Positions 49,401 to 58,795 of a DNA stretch of 64,000 nucleotides are shown piece after piece. The number at the start of each line of letters is the position of its first letter. Positions within the stretch are counted from its first letter, which is position 1. The notes beneath the pieces were generated by a model. The model worked only from the letters and a program-made list of their open reading frames with translations. It had not been told where the DNA came from and did no database searches. The DNA is taken from contig CM056576.1 in NCBI GenBank assembly GCA_029721435.1, positions 122,935,166 through 122,999,165 of the forward strand, written 5' to 3'. This stretch comes from Gymnothorax reevesii (taxonomy: Eukaryota > Chordata > Actinopteri > Anguilliformes > Muraenidae). Position numbers and translations under genes: made by a program.

Positions 49401-51735
49401 ACTTCCTGTGTAGGAGATTAAACAGCAAGGTGAGAAAGCAATCCTCTGGTATAAATAACACTTCTGCTAAGCAGGGAGAGGTTTATTTATTTATTGTTTC
49501 TCTGTGATTCTCTCTAGAGAGCAGACCCAGTCCTCTTATTGCTTGTTCATCACAGCAATTAGGCCTACCGTACTTTAATTTTCGTAAGGTAAAAATCAAG
49601 TTGTATAGGTACAAAGACTTAACATACCAGGTGGGGCACATTGGGTGTTGTTTTTATCTCTGTCACTGTCTCTTCCCTTTCCAACAGCCGTCCAAGCGTT
49701 TGCAGTCCTGGGGGCATGTCCTCCGAAAACTTGCAGCCAACTTCTGCTTTGTTTCACACAGCCAGAACAGCTCATGCAGTTGGTTGGGCACTGATTTGCT
49801 AGTGGAGCAGCTGTGTCATATGGGGTGAATCTCAAAGCCTAGGCTGCATCCTGTGAAGGCTTTGGTTACAGTGAGTTGTCAGTGGCTTGCCTGACCTCAA
49901 CCTTAACTCTAACCCTTAACCCAAAACCTAACCCTAAATTTTACCTTGTCTCTAATCACAAATGTCAGTTTAGTAAGTGATGACCCCTAAAATTGCTGCC
50001 TTCAAAGGATGCAGCCTATGCTTTGAGATGCACCCATGGTTGCTGGGTTACCTTTTAAAACCGGAACACTAAAAGCTTGGAGTTATTCAATTAATCGCCA
50101 AGAAAATCCATGGGTTCTTTGAGTATTAGGCATGTCTGAATTAGAACAAAGTTTCAAATTAGCTAGCCATTTTGCGGTTTTGAAATCAGCCCGATGTCAA
50201 ATTATCTGGCTAATTTGTAGTGAAGACGTAAACAGCCCACTTATTTGATGGGGCAATTTTCCCGATAAGTCTTGCTCTTGTTTGCCAAATAGCCAGCCAT
50301 TCGTGTTGCGTCATAATTTCTCGAGCGGACGGCTTTCAGGCCAATGGAGACGCAAATTCGTACAATCGGGTTAATTTCCCTAACCGCATAATAGCTGGCT
50401 AGTTTAACCTCGCTCTGATGAAGACACATCTGTTGTTTCCTATCTGAATGTGGGAAAAGGGGGGAGTACCTGTGAAGAACTGACTAAAATATGCAGCTAA
50501 TGATCAAAAGCAGAGACTCACGGTGTCTGTCATGGAAGTGGGCCAACAGACTCAGCAGGAGCCGTCAGCAGTGCAGCACTGACTGGATTCAACATTGCCT
50601 AAACATATTTCATTGTAGCTGCAGTTAAAGTCAGTCTCAATATTATGCACGGTAACATTCATTTATTCTTGTGTTTTAGCGTGACCACAGTAGGCGTTTA
50701 ACTGCAGGTTGAGTAATATTCACACTCACACAAAAACAAATTATTTAATTTGGCCAATCTCACTGATGCCCAATTCCCTCCCAGAATAAAAAATATGATT
50801 TATTAGAAAAAAATTAGGGCAGATATTTGGTAACTATGGAAACCTGTATTCCTACTGAGCACAGGTGGCTGTGCCGTTCTTGTCTTAACATTTCTGACTG
50901 GTTCAAATGGCAATGTATTTTTTCATAGCTACCTGCATGTAGTCTGGTTTTAAAATGTTCATGCAGTCAGAGTCCCATGGGAAGAGGTAGTGGTAGATGA
51001 AAAAAAGAAACAGAGGCATGATTTTTGCAGAATTTCTCTAACCTGCAGAAAGAAAATAACAGAATGGTGCATTTATGTTAACGGATGCCGTGGTACTTAT
51101 TTGATTCAATTCTATCAGCCTCTGAGACTGCCTTCTTCATGTGACTACCTGTTATTGTGTATTCTGACTGTACCTTACCTTTGCAGCAAAATACTAAATA
51201 TTACTGAGGAAGGATATTATTTTTCTGTGTTATGTGTGTGCATGTGTACACGTGTGGTCACCTGTGTGCATGCGTGTGTGTGTGTGTGTGCAATGCGTTT
51301 GTGCACTGCACTGTGTGTGCGCATGCATTTTAACATGTGCACATCTGTTTGCTCGCATGCGTATGTCTGTGTGCGTGCATGTTTGTGTGTGTGAATTGCA
51401 GTGTGTGTGTGTGTGTGTGTCTATGAGTGCGCATGCGTGTATGTGTTTGTGCCTACATGCGCGGGCATTTTTGATTCTGCGCTCAGGAGGCGTGCACTGC
51501 ACTCAGTTTGGTGGTTGCTCTGTTTTCTCTCTCCGCGGGGCAGATCTGCACGCCTGACCTGGTGGTGTTCTTGGCCTGCACAAACCACCGCCTGAAGGAG
51601 CGTCTGGAGAAGAGGGCGGAGCAGCAGGGCCGTCCCGACGACAACCCCAAGGCCACCGAGCGGCGCCTGACCAACTTCACGCAGAACGCCGTCCCCCTGG
51701 TCAAGTACTTTCAGGAAAAAGGCCTCATCGTCACG
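29758..51735 (+). CDS. ak5: AK5, adenylate kinase 5, first 6 coding exons, 3' half outside window
   Basis: Spliced plus-strand gene. Coding exons are 29758-29817, 31456-31642, 32625-32792, 35446-35618, 37105-37218 and 51544-51735. All junctions are GT-AG and in frame, giving 298 codons. AK5 is a cytosolic nucleoside monophosphate kinase, mainly neuronal in mammals, that transfers phosphate from ATP to AMP; it has an N-terminal extension and two kinase domains. Visible: the conserved N-terminal segment (residues 1-138), P-loop GGPGSGKGT at 139-147, the AMP-binding segment GELLRKKM, DGFPRDVGQA in exon 5, and a LID-type segment QQGRPDDN in exon 6. Human AK5 has 562 residues, so the end of domain 1 and all of domain 2 lie beyond 64000. 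No disabling change was seen. Confidence 0.96.
31215..31256. repeat. (TG)n microsatellite with C interruptions
   Basis: TG dinucleotides broken by three C substitutions; AK5 intron 1. Confidence 0.9.
31361..31409. repeat. (TGT)n/(TAT)n trinucleotide tract
   Basis: TGT units grade into TAT units. It ends about 45 bp before the AK5 exon 2 acceptor. Confidence 0.85.
31456..31642 (+). CDS. ak5: AK5 coding exon 2
   Basis: 62 codons plus one base, from SLLTGLMYYRPEDPVEYLET to LPPLNGGQSRRSFFRN. The acceptor is TTTTTACAG and the donor GTAAGC. The segment PEDPVEYLE..L..VKELGG is the conserved AK5 N-terminal region with a dimerisation-like RIIa fold (family knowledge). Confidence 0.95.
31643..32624 (+). 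other. AK5 intron 2
   Basis: 982 bp; nothing recognisable. Confidence 0.85.
32625..32792 (+). CDS. ak5: AK5 coding exon 3
   Basis: Starts in phase 1 (completes a Val codon), then LPEGQNFPYRRYDRLPPIHQ, FSIESDSDLSETAELIEEYE and VFDSSRPRPKVILIIG. The last Gly is split with exon 4 and is the first glycine of the P-loop. Confidence 0.95.
32793..35445 (+). other. AK5 intron 3
   Basis: 2.7 kb. TTAA MITE at 33460-33587. At 34810-34985 there is a loose repeat of CAGTCAGT/CAGTCTGT. The acceptor has a nearly pure C tract (35418-35445). Confidence 0.8.
33460..33587. mobile_element. TTAA-flanked MITE (piggyBac-like), 128 bp
   Basis: Perfect 13-bp inverted ends CCCATTTATGCCT are flanked on each side by TTAA (33456-33459 and 33588-33591). 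TTAA duplication and a CCC start are the piggyBac hallmark. AK5 intron 3. Confidence 0.75.
35446..35618 (+). CDS. ak5: AK5 coding exon 4 (P-loop)
   Basis: Completes Gly139, then GPGSGKGTQSLKLAERYGFE, YMSVGELLRKKMIHNATSNR and KWSLIAKIITNGELAPQ, then donor GTGAGG. The Walker A lysine is Lys145. The acceptor tract is almost pure C (35418-35445). Confidence 0.96.
35619..37104 (+). other. AK5 intron 4
   Basis: 1.5 kb; only A-rich runs and no recognisable element. Confidence 0.85.
37105..37218 (+). CDS. ak5: AK5 coding exon 5
   Basis: 38 codons, ETTITEIKQKIMKIPDATGI then VIDGFPRDVGQALCFEDQ, donor GTGAGC, phase 0 on both sides. DGFPRD is the conserved adenylate kinase motif whose arginine contacts the nucleotide phosphates. 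Confidence 0.96.
38007..39080 (-). pseudogene. L2-like LINE reverse transcriptase C-terminal remnant
   Basis: Minus-strand fragments resemble the end of an L2/Maui-type ORF2: AFSRPAPCLWNLLPPHSS then FKARRKTHFFQLA (about 38010-38160), FNNFRIDFKIMLPTVKALQN (about 38630-38690), and a further upstream fragment to about 39080. Order and orientation agree with one decayed element. Stops and about 330 bp of unrelated sequence break it. Confidence 0.65.
39087..39361 (+). repeat. Direct repeat copy 1 of a 275-bp duplication
   Basis: Nearly identical to 40692-40969. It starts AAGTTGGTATGTGGACG and ends GTGTAATGCAGTCAAG. It contains the last about 70 bp of Helitron-like family C (to CTAG|TGAC) plus about 205 bp of non-element flank. 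Confidence 0.85.
40380..40752 (+). mobile_element. Helitron-like non-autonomous element, family C
   Basis: Starts after TAATT, then a GTCTGTCTGTTTGTCTG run, a core GGATCTTCACCAAACTTGG, a second related core near 40560-40600, AAGGTCA motifs, and a candidate end CACTAG|TGAC at 40749-40752. The 5' hairpin is not obvious and the 3' flank is TG rather than TT, so the boundaries are tentative. Confidence 0.4.
40692..40969 (+). repeat. Direct repeat copy 2 of the 275-bp duplication
   Basis: Mate of 39087-39361, 1.6 kb away in the same orientation, with only scattered substitutions. This copy is continuous with the complete family C element on its left. Confidence 0.85.
41110..41316. mobile_element. 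hAT-type MITE, 207 bp
   Basis: Long inverted ends: AGGGGTGTCCAATCTTATCC on the left and its diverged complement GGTTGGACACCC on the right, each followed inward by GGGCCGGTGTGGGTGC or its complement. The flanks GGCCAAGA and GGCCTAGA are a probable 8-bp target duplication. AK5 intron 5. Confidence 0.75.
41744..42460 (+). repeat. Left arm of the long inverted repeat
   Basis: Reverse complement of 44160-44882 with moderate divergence; for example AAACTTTGGTGGTTTTATGT and ATTGCTCATGATTGGTC occur here and inverted in the right arm. Open frames here are composition artefacts. Confidence 0.85.
42950..43890 (-). mobile_element. Helitron-like element, family F (941 bp)
   Basis: Minus strand: CAATT|ATTACCTCCGCCAAGG at the 5' end, with subterminal inverted copy CTTGGCGGAGGTCTG near the 3' end. 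A run GTTTGTTTGTTTG and a core AATAACTCAAAAAGTAATGG follow the 5' end. The 3' hairpin GCGCTC-TCC-GAGTGC (one mismatch) is followed by TTTTCTAG|TT. The CTAG|T end and hairpin are classic Helitron features. Confidence 0.65.
44160..44882 (-). repeat. Right arm of the long inverted repeat
   Basis: Inverted mate of 41744-42460. The 145-codon open frame in this arm is not matched by an intact frame in the other arm, so it is not treated as a gene. Confidence 0.85.
45451..46121 (+). mobile_element. Helitron-like element, family B copy 1 (671 bp)
   Basis: CTTAATT|ATATCCCCGAACGCC at the 5' end; subterminal inverted copy GGCGTTTGGGGATATA near the 3' end; then GCCGTC-ACCTCC-GACAGT (hairpin, decayed in one arm) and GCCTAG|TT. 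Inside are 2.3 tandem units of about 140-160 bp around CATATCTCTGGAACCATTTG. Strongly similar to copy 2 at 62703-63380. It interrupts the decayed Tc1-like element. Confidence 0.7.
49822..50035. mobile_element. MITE, 214 bp, with degenerate telomere-like interior
   Basis: The ends are inverted repeats of about 38 bp: GGGTGAATCTCAAAGCCTAG on the left and (reverse complement) GGGTGCATCTCAAAGCATAG on the right. The interior has repeated CTAACCC/CCTAACCCTAA motifs at about 49909-49941. AK5 intron 5. Confidence 0.65.
51229..51445. repeat. Long GT-rich alternating purine-pyrimidine tract
   Basis: Interrupted (GT)n/(GC)(AT) alternation over about 215 bp, ending about 100 bp before the AK5 exon 6 acceptor. 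It creates spurious cysteine/valine-rich and histidine/threonine-rich open frames on the two strands. Confidence 0.85.
51544..51735 (+). CDS. ak5: AK5 coding exon 6 (LID region)
   Basis: 64 codons, from ICTPDLVVFLACTNHRLKER through EQQGRPDDNPKATERRLTNF to PLVKYFQEKGLIVT, then donor GTGAGT. The codons are much more G/C-ending than in exons 1, 2 and 5. The exon follows a 14.3 kb intron and a GT-rich tract that ends about 100 bp before its acceptor. Confidence 0.96.
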
Positions 51736-52127
51736 GTGAGTGCTGTCAGGGGAGCCAATCGCAGCTTTCCTGACACAGAGAGTCAATATTATTGAATTCG
51801 CAGGAAAAACTATAGGTGGAGCTTTCCTGTTGCTGTGATGCAGTGATTGCTTGCTGAATTTGAGCTGAATTCACTTTTTCAGTGTAGTATGTGCCTGTAC
51901 AGGCTGTTAATATTGCAAGCTGTTTTGATTTTTTTCGGGAAAGTATTTTCAGAATTGGTCTGGCACAGTGGCCTAGTGGTTTATATACATGATTAATTTC
52001 TTCTCCATTAATACTGTATGTGCAGCCAGTACGTAACCTTCAGATCTTTTTATATGTATCATTTTTTGTACAACTGCTGTGGCATTTTCACTTCACTGAA
52101 AAGAACACAAATAAGGAGTTTTTTTTA

Positions 52128-52378
52128 TCCCCCCAGCATATAATGCGGGGGGATATAACGATCAGTGCGTCCATCCGTCCGTCTGTCCGTCCGTCTGTAA
52201 TAAAATGGTTTCCGGACCAGAACTCGAAAACTATACCACTTACAAACACCAAATTTGGTATGGAGCTTCTCCTTATGGTCTAGTTGTGCCTTTTCGGGGT
52301 TTTGGTCGGTGTGTCCACACAACCTGTAGGTTACACAACCTACAGCCGAGGGGATCCGCCATTGCCAGATGGCTCTTG
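52128..52378 (+). mobile_element. Helitron-like element, family A copy 1 (251 bp)
   Basis: TTTA|TCCCCCCAGCATATAATG then GGGGGGATA gives a 5' hairpin. A CGTCCGTCTGTCCGTCCGTC run and the core CAAACACCAAATTTGGTATG follow. The 3' hairpin is GCCAT-TGCCAG-ATGGC then TCTTG|TT. The 3' end matches the one at 58841-58844. Confidence 0.7.
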
Positions 52379-52944
52379 TTAAGTTTACTTCTAAGTATTT
52401 TTTTCTTTCTTAAAATAGGCTATCATATGGCATATTTATGCAGAAATCTAGAAAATTCTAAAGGGCTCACAAACTTTCTAGCACCACTGTATGTCAGTGA
52501 AAACATCTTGGATCTCAGAGTTAGCATTTTGATGTTGATCAGACTGACAGCAAACTGACGACTTACTGCACTGGGGTTAGCACAGTCCAAATATTACGCT
52601 AAGGTGCACAATGTTGAGAAAAAGCCTGTTTATTCATTTGTGCAATTTGCTGTCAGCGAATGAAAGATCAATGATTACATTCATTATTAAAAAGTACAGT
52701 ATGTTTCTCATAAGACAGAGTGCGCGCACTGGTATCTCTGTTATGTGGTGACTTATTGCCATTCGGTTCCAGCTCTTAACCACAATAATTCCTGCTCAGT
52801 TCTGCTGATAAATTGTCCAACTCTTTTGGGAATTAAGTCAATAGTCTGAATCCTATTGTAACTGATTTGCAAATCATGTGTTGATGCTTTTTGCAAAACT
52901 TGTTTTAGTATATTTTTTAAGGAAGGCATTTCCCTATTTTGGGG

Positions 52945-53110
52945 TTGCACGTTGGTATAGTGGGCTGGGATGTTGCCTTCCAGCTTGAAGGTTGTGGGTT
53001 TGAATCCAGCCTGGGGTGTTTCTGTGTGGAGTTTGCATATTCTCATCATGTTCCTCCTGATTTTGGCCAGATGCTTTGAGCTCATTAGATTTGCAGGCTG
53101 TAGAGGCAGC
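52945..53110 (+). mobile_element. tRNA-derived SINE fragment
   Basis: GGTTGCACGTTGGTATAGTG head, B-box-like GGTTTGAATCC at about 52998, then TCTGTGTGGAGTTTGCATAT body. Related in body to the SINE at 1124. Confidence 0.65.
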
Positions 53111-53126
53111 CAGGTTAGTGCAGATG

Positions 53127-53300
53127 GGCTGGTAGGGTGGCCTAATGGTTGGTTGCTTCACTTTTGACCAAAGAGTTTCTGATCCAACCCAGTGCGGCTT
53201 GGGTTTCTGACTTGATCTGGAGAGATGAAGTTGAGATGAACTCTGCCATTGGGCCCCTGAGCAAGGCCCTTGACCCCAAAATTGCTCCAGGGGCTTTACC
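53127..53300 (+). mobile_element. Second SINE fragment, directly adjacent
   Basis: GTAGGGTGGCCTAATGGTTG head, then GATCCAACCC and the body CCCTGAGCAAGGCCCTTGAC, a teleost SINE body recognised from memory. It lies in tandem with the previous SINE; the boundaries are approximate. Confidence 0.65.
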
Positions 53301-54370
53301 CCTCTTTCCCTCGATTCATCTTCCTTTGCAAATGTTCTATCTGGCATTTCTCCCTTGGTTTCTTTGAAAATGAGACTCATGATGTCCTCAATGGAACTTT
53401 CCCTGATTAAAAAAAAAATGGAACGAGATTTAGGTCAATCATCACTCTCTGCTGGGGGCATTACTGCAAAAAAAAGAAATGCAAGTCCATCTTAACAAGA
53501 ATTTTAATCTTGTGTTTAGACTTGAAGCACTTATTCTACCACCGGTTTTCTCTGTAAGATTAACATTTTGCCAATGAGATGAGACAGTTTGACTCATTCT
53601 TAGATTTGCCGATGGGCTCTGAAAATTTCTGTTGAGAACATGGGTACTTCAAATAAGATAATATTTTCTACTTGAGGAAGAAAAATTTGGGAGTTAAGTC
53701 TCAAAATAAGATTAAAATACTTCTTAAGACTGACATTATTTGCAGTATGATGTATGAGGCTCTCAAATTATTACTATATTCGTCTGCAGTCCAAAGGAAT
53801 GCATGCCAGGCTAATTGGAGAATCTAAATTCCCTGTATACAACATGTGTCTGTGAGCGAATGATGCATGATTCCTGCAATAGATTGCCAGGCCATTCTGA
53901 GTGTGTTTCTGCTGCTCACCCGTTGCATGCTGGGATAGGCTCCGGCCCCACTGCATTCTTGACCTGGAAGAAGCGGGTAAGATAATGGACTTCCCTCGGT
54001 CTCTAGAAAAGGCAGCGAATCCTGTCTGTCTGGATAATCTTGTCTTCCGCTGGCAGTCCCTCGACTATTTCTCTCCATCTCCTCTCTGCTGAAGTCATCT
54101 GTAATTTCTGCACACAGAACTGGTTGTCTCCCGAAATCTCTCTTAGTGCCCGATGGAGACATTTAGATTCTGTGTTGTCGGCTGCTGGTGCAGACGGATA
54201 GGGCGAAGTTAAGCCGCTTCAGTTCACTTGGCAAGGTTGTTTTTGCTGGAGAGACAAGCACATTTGATCTGAGGGTTTAGGATGCAGCCGAAATGGTAGA
54301 GATGGAAAAGAATTGAGGTCCATCATCACTCACTGTTGGGAGCATTATTGGTGCTCTCGAATCATTGTTA

Positions 54371-54600
54371 TGAAGGGCTTAGAACCACGGTGGTCTAACT
54401 ACTAAAAATGAAATTTAGAGTTTGGATCATCTTGTGACAGATGTTGATGAGATTCATCTGTGCCAGAGTGTTCTAACTCAAATCAGTCAATCTTAACTGA
54501 CATTGTGAGTAATATTTTTTTTATGTTTTAAAAACTTAGACATCCATCATCTCAAAAACAATGTTTAGTGGGTTAGACCGCTGTGGTTCTAAGCCCTTCA
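54371..54600. mobile_element. TA-flanked MITE (Tc1/mariner-like), 230 bp
   Basis: Ends TGAAGGGCTTAGAACCAC.. on both strands, 29-bp inverted repeats with two mismatches, flanked by TA on each side (54369-54370 and 54601-54602). No coding capacity. AK5 intron 6. Confidence 0.7.
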
Positions 54601-54843
54601 TATGCTGTGCAGTTACCAGGAGAGATCCTCCACAGAGGGGAACAAACTGAGCAAATATTTTAGTACCGTTTTATATAGCCCGCCCCAGGTGAACCAGTTG
54701 AGGCATCATCAGTGATTAAGCTGTTGACAGTCGTGTTAATTACACCACTGTGTTTCTGATTATCTCCTTCATGCTCTTGCTCTGTAAGATGATCTTTTGG
54801 AGAAAGCTGATGTGCGTCGTGCTGTGTCTTTACCGAGGCTTAA

Positions 54844-55649
54844 CCCTCCAATTATGTTCCGGGTCAATTTGACCCGACTCAGTGTTCAATGTCTATAAAA
54901 TCATGGTTAACATACTTTATTCAGCTAGATTTTTTTCTTAACTTTCCTATGTTTCCTAAACATGAATTTAACTTAAAAAAAAGGTTTTATCTTCTGAAAA
55001 AATGAAGTTGTTTGGGTCATTTTGATCCAAGGATCAATTATTACATAAAACCATCATTTTGATTGTGTTGTTGTAGTGTTGCCTAAGATTGGGGGCGTAT
55101 TAAAATTCATTTCTTATTCATTTCACATTTGGTCTCGTTGTCCCCCGCCGCGCGGAACGCGCAAAGCGGCGGGACAAAGTATTCACAACCGTCCGTCCGT
55201 CTGTCCGTCCGTCCCGAATCCTTGTCAGCGAGATATCTCAAGGACGAATTGACGGATTTTCTTCAAATTTGATGTCAACATGTATTAGGGTGATACCCCG
55301 GCGCCAGTCGATTTTGGTGACCTTCGCGTCACTCTCAAGGTCACACTGAGAGATTGCTCATTTTGACACGATTTCACATTTTGTGGCGGGGGACAAAGAC
55401 ACGTTAGTGGCAAATACTTGTTCATTTTGCTATAATCGTGTAAAATCGATGCTTGATGTATAAGGGGGGGATGAAGGGGTTGTGTTTTATTTACTTGGTA
55501 ATTAAAATGGTCAGTAGAAAGGCATAAGTGAGCTGAGAGGTGATTGGGAAACACTTTCTGTTACAAACAGCTTATGTAGGTCTTCATTACAAGGATCAAA
55601 CTGACCTCAAACTAAAAGTGGTTTATTAATTTGAACATAATAGGAGGGT
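54844..55649. mobile_element. piggyBac-like MITE, 806 bp, hosting element E
   Basis: TTAA|CCCTCCAATTATGTTC on the left; the right end (reverse complement) reads TTAA|ACCCTCCTATTATGTTC. Internal GGGTCAATTTGACCC palindrome near the left end. The CCCT start and TTAA duplication fit piggyBac. Helitron-like element E sits inside at 55140-55420. Confidence 0.7.
55140..55420 (+). mobile_element. Helitron-like element, family E (281 bp)
   Basis: CGTT|GTCCCCCGCCGCGCGG..., with the arm GCGGCGGGAC forming a strong 5' hairpin. Then CGTCCGTCCGTCTGTCCGTC, the core GATATCTCAAGGACGAATTG with TTCTTCAAATTTGATG, subterminal inverted GGCGGGGGAC, a weak CAC-GTTA-GTG stem and ATACTTG|TT. Removing it joins CTCGTT to CATTTTG in the host MITE. 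Confidence 0.6.
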
Positions 55650-57005
55650 TTAAAGACACGAAGCTATGAAAATTGGCGGAGCATTTTACTTCCTGTGTTT
55701 GTTGTATTTCTGAACGAAAAACATTTGTAGGGCGGGGATGTGTAAAGTTGGGGGTTGTGTCCAGAAATGGAGGAGGGAGTGGCCTTGCCTGATTTTGTTG
55801 GTTGGCAGTGGCTAACTGTAGAAGACGGGGCTGGCGATTTTGTGGATGGGGTTTTTACCGATGAGAAAATTGCAGCCCGCCTTGATTAGACATTGTGAAC
55901 AGAGAGGCAACGATATCCATGGTTGAAAGAGATTAGACATGTCTGTGCGCACCCACTAATAGATATTAAAAGATCCGTTTTAATTTCATTGTGTCTTTCA
56001 GCCCCAACAAGTTACTGAATAAAGGAATGAATCTGGTTTAAATTTGGTGTTTTATCTGATTTAAATACACATTTTTTGTATACATCGAGGGATCATTAGC
56101 CCTGCTGAATAAGGAATGAACATACCATTTTCTCGAACAAGACTATGTTGTGCATAGTTGATCTTCATGTAAATGGTGACGATCTCTTTGGTCTCACTGG
56201 TTGAGGGCAACTCAAAAAGAATGTTCCAGAATTTTCTGTGCAGTTTCTGTTGCTCAGAAATGCAAATCAGCGTCTTCTATGCATTTTGACAAATGGAATT
56301 TATGGATTTGTTGGGCAGATGAGGATTTTTTTCCCTGGAAATTTGAATAATTGCAATTGATTTGTAGTGTTTATTGTATAGAAAATTACCCTGGGAACTC
56401 AGCCAGTTTCTTGACAGCCTTCCTTAATAAGCAAACAAAAGATTTTTTTAAGCAAGCTAATGATACAGTTAGATAAACATTAACGCTAACTAACTGAATA
56501 GATCAAATTAATTGAGCACAATTACTCTGTAACTCAATTTGTAATAAAATTTTTTCCACAAATCACTTTAATTGCATAGTAATTGTATAATACTGATTTA
56601 TTATGGTATATTAACCTCCAAGTAATTATAACATTGAAAGCACAATGTAACTCACCAAAGTGAATTGCATGTATGGTGATCAAGTACATCACTGTCTTAC
56701 TTCAAGAGGAGACACCTTTCTGTACTTTGGAGAGGCTTGGTTACTGTAAATGAATATATGAACCACTTTGCTGACTTACCGTAGTAGCAACTGTGCTGTG
56801 AAAAAGTATTTGCCCACTACCAGATTTCCTGTCTTATTTAATGGTTTTAGATCATCTCACTAACGTAAATATAAGACAGAGACAATACGAGTGAACACAA
56901 AATTCAAGTTTTAAGTGATCATTTCATTTATTATCCCCCCGGCATATAATGCGGGGGGATATAGCGATCAGTCTGTCCGTCCGTCCGTTCGTCTATGTGT
57001 ATAAT

Positions 57006-57830
57006 CGTTTCCGGAGCATAACTCAAAAACCGTTCAATATTTCTTCACGAAATTTTATGTGTACATCTGATATGCCATGTAGATGTCCCTTTTGGCATTA
57101 AGGAATTTCTGAAATTTTTATTTTTTGTGTTTCTATGGCAACAAGTTGGACTTAATCTATGGGGAGGGTGGGCTCGTTTCCGGAGCATAACTCAAAAACC
57201 GTTCAATATTTCTTCACGAAATTTGGTGTGTACATCTGATATGCCATGTAGATGTGCCTTTTGGCATTTAGGAATTTCTGAAATTTTGATTTTTTTGTGT
57301 TTCTATGGCAACAAGTTGGACTTAGTCTCTGGGGAGGATAGGGCTCGTTTCCGGAGCATAACTCAAAAACCGTTCAATATTTAGTCACGAAATTTGGTGT
57401 GTACATCTGATATGCCATGTAGATGTGCCTTTTGGCATTTAGGAATTTCTGAAATTTTGATTTTTTTGTGTTTCCATGGCAACAAGTTGGACTTAGTCTA
57501 TGGGGAGGGTAGGGCTCGTTTCCGGAGCATAACTCAATAAACATTCAATATTTCTTCACGAAATTTGGTGTGTACATCTGATATGCCTTGTAGTTGTGCC
57601 TTTTGGCATTTAGGAATTTCTGAAATTTTGATTTTTTGTGTTTCCATGGCAACAAATTGGACTTAGTCTCTGGGGAGGGTAGGGCTCGTTTCCGGACAAT
57701 AACTCAATAACCATTCAATATTTCTTCACAAAATTTGGTGTTTACATCTGATATGTCTTGTAGATGTGCCTTTTGGTATTTAGGAATTTCTGAAAGTTTT
57801 ATTTATTGTGTTTCCATGGCAACAAGTCCC
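57006..57830 (+). repeat. Tandem array, five units of about 170 bp
   Basis: Units start CGTTTCCGGAGCATAACTCA at 57006, 57175, 57346, 57517 and 57687 (spacing 169-171). Each contains TTCACGAAATTTGGTGTG and TATGGCAACAAGTTGGA. Open frames across it are artefacts of the repeat. Confidence 0.9.
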
Positions 57831-57964
57831 ATCACACTGGTGTGTGAAATTGAAACTTCTGCTTGTTTTCTGATGGTGTTATGAATCTTTGAAGCATGTA
57901 CAGTCAGGAAGTTTTCTTTGCATGCACCTTTTTATCCCCCCCGGCATATAATGCGGGGGGATAT

Positions 57965-58795
57965 AGCTATCGTTCTGTCCGTCCGTCTGTCCATCTGTAA
58001 ACATGAGTTTGTCCAGGCCATATCTCGGAAACTATATGTGCTAGCTTCACCAAACTTGACACACATGTCAATCATGATGTGTAGATGTGCCTTTTGCTGT
58101 CGCTTTGTCCGTCCGTCTGTCTGTCCGTCTGTAAACATGAGTTTGTCCGGCTCATATCTCGGAAACTACATGTGCTAGCTTCACCAAACTTGACACACAT
58201 GTCAGTCATGATGTGTAGATGTGCCTTTTGCTAGCGCTCTGTCCATCTGTCTGTCTGTTCGTCTGTAAACATGACTTTGTCCGGGCCATATCTTGGAAAC
58301 TATTTGTGCTAGCTTCACCAAACTTGACACAAGTGTCAATCATGATTTGTAGATGTGCCTTTTGCTATCGCTCTGTCAGTCTATTTGTCCATTTGTCTGT
58401 CCGTCTGTAAACATGAGTTTGTCTGGCCCATATCTCGGAAACTATATGTGCTAGCTTCACCAAACTTCACACACATGTCAATCATGATGTGGAGATGTGC
58501 CTTTTGCTATCGCTCTATCCGTCCATCTGTCCATCTGTCATCTGTCTGTCCGTCTGTAAACATGAGTTTGTCCGACCTATATCTCGGAAACTATATGTGC
58601 TACCTTCACCAAACCTGACACACATGTCAGTCATGATGTGTAGATGTGCCTTTTGCTATTGCTCTGTCCGTCCTTCTATCTGGCCATCTGTAAACATGAC
58701 TTTGTCCGACCCATATCTCAGAAACTATATGTGCTACCTTCACCAAACTTGACACACATGTCAATCATGATGTGTGGATGTGCCTTTTTAAGGTT
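57965..58795 (+). repeat. Tandem array, six units of about 130-150 bp
   Basis: Units each have CTCTGTCCGTCYGTC, AAACATGAGTTTGTCC, CATATCTCGGAAACTATATG, CTTCACCAAACTTGACACAC and TGTAGATGTGCCTTTTG. Unit starts are near 57968, 58097, 58230, 58364, 58506 and 58657. Length varies mainly in the GTCYG run. Confidence 0.9.

Larger units (their letters stand above)
37219..51543 (+). other. AK5 intron 5
   Basis: 14.3 kb. Contains the L2 remnant, the 275-bp duplication with element C, a hAT MITE, the nested Tc1/TTAA/Helitron-like block (41330-46200), an inverted-repeat MITE and the GT tract. 46201-49821 and 50036-51228 hold no recognised element, apart from a loose pair of similar 80-90-bp segments at 47870-48050 (TGGTCC-AATC-TGGACCC twice). 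Confidence 0.75.

Noticed and set aside
51230..51557. Cys/Val-rich and His/Thr-rich frames near AK5 exon 6
   Set aside because: Products of the GT-rich simple tract on the two strands.
52934..53380. 148-codon minus-strand frame
   Set aside because: It spans two adjacent SINEs on the opposite strand.
57006..58795. Regular arrays reminiscent of CRISPR
   Set aside because: Units are 130-170 bp and similar along their whole length, with no short repeat/unique spacer pattern, in vertebrate intronic DNA.
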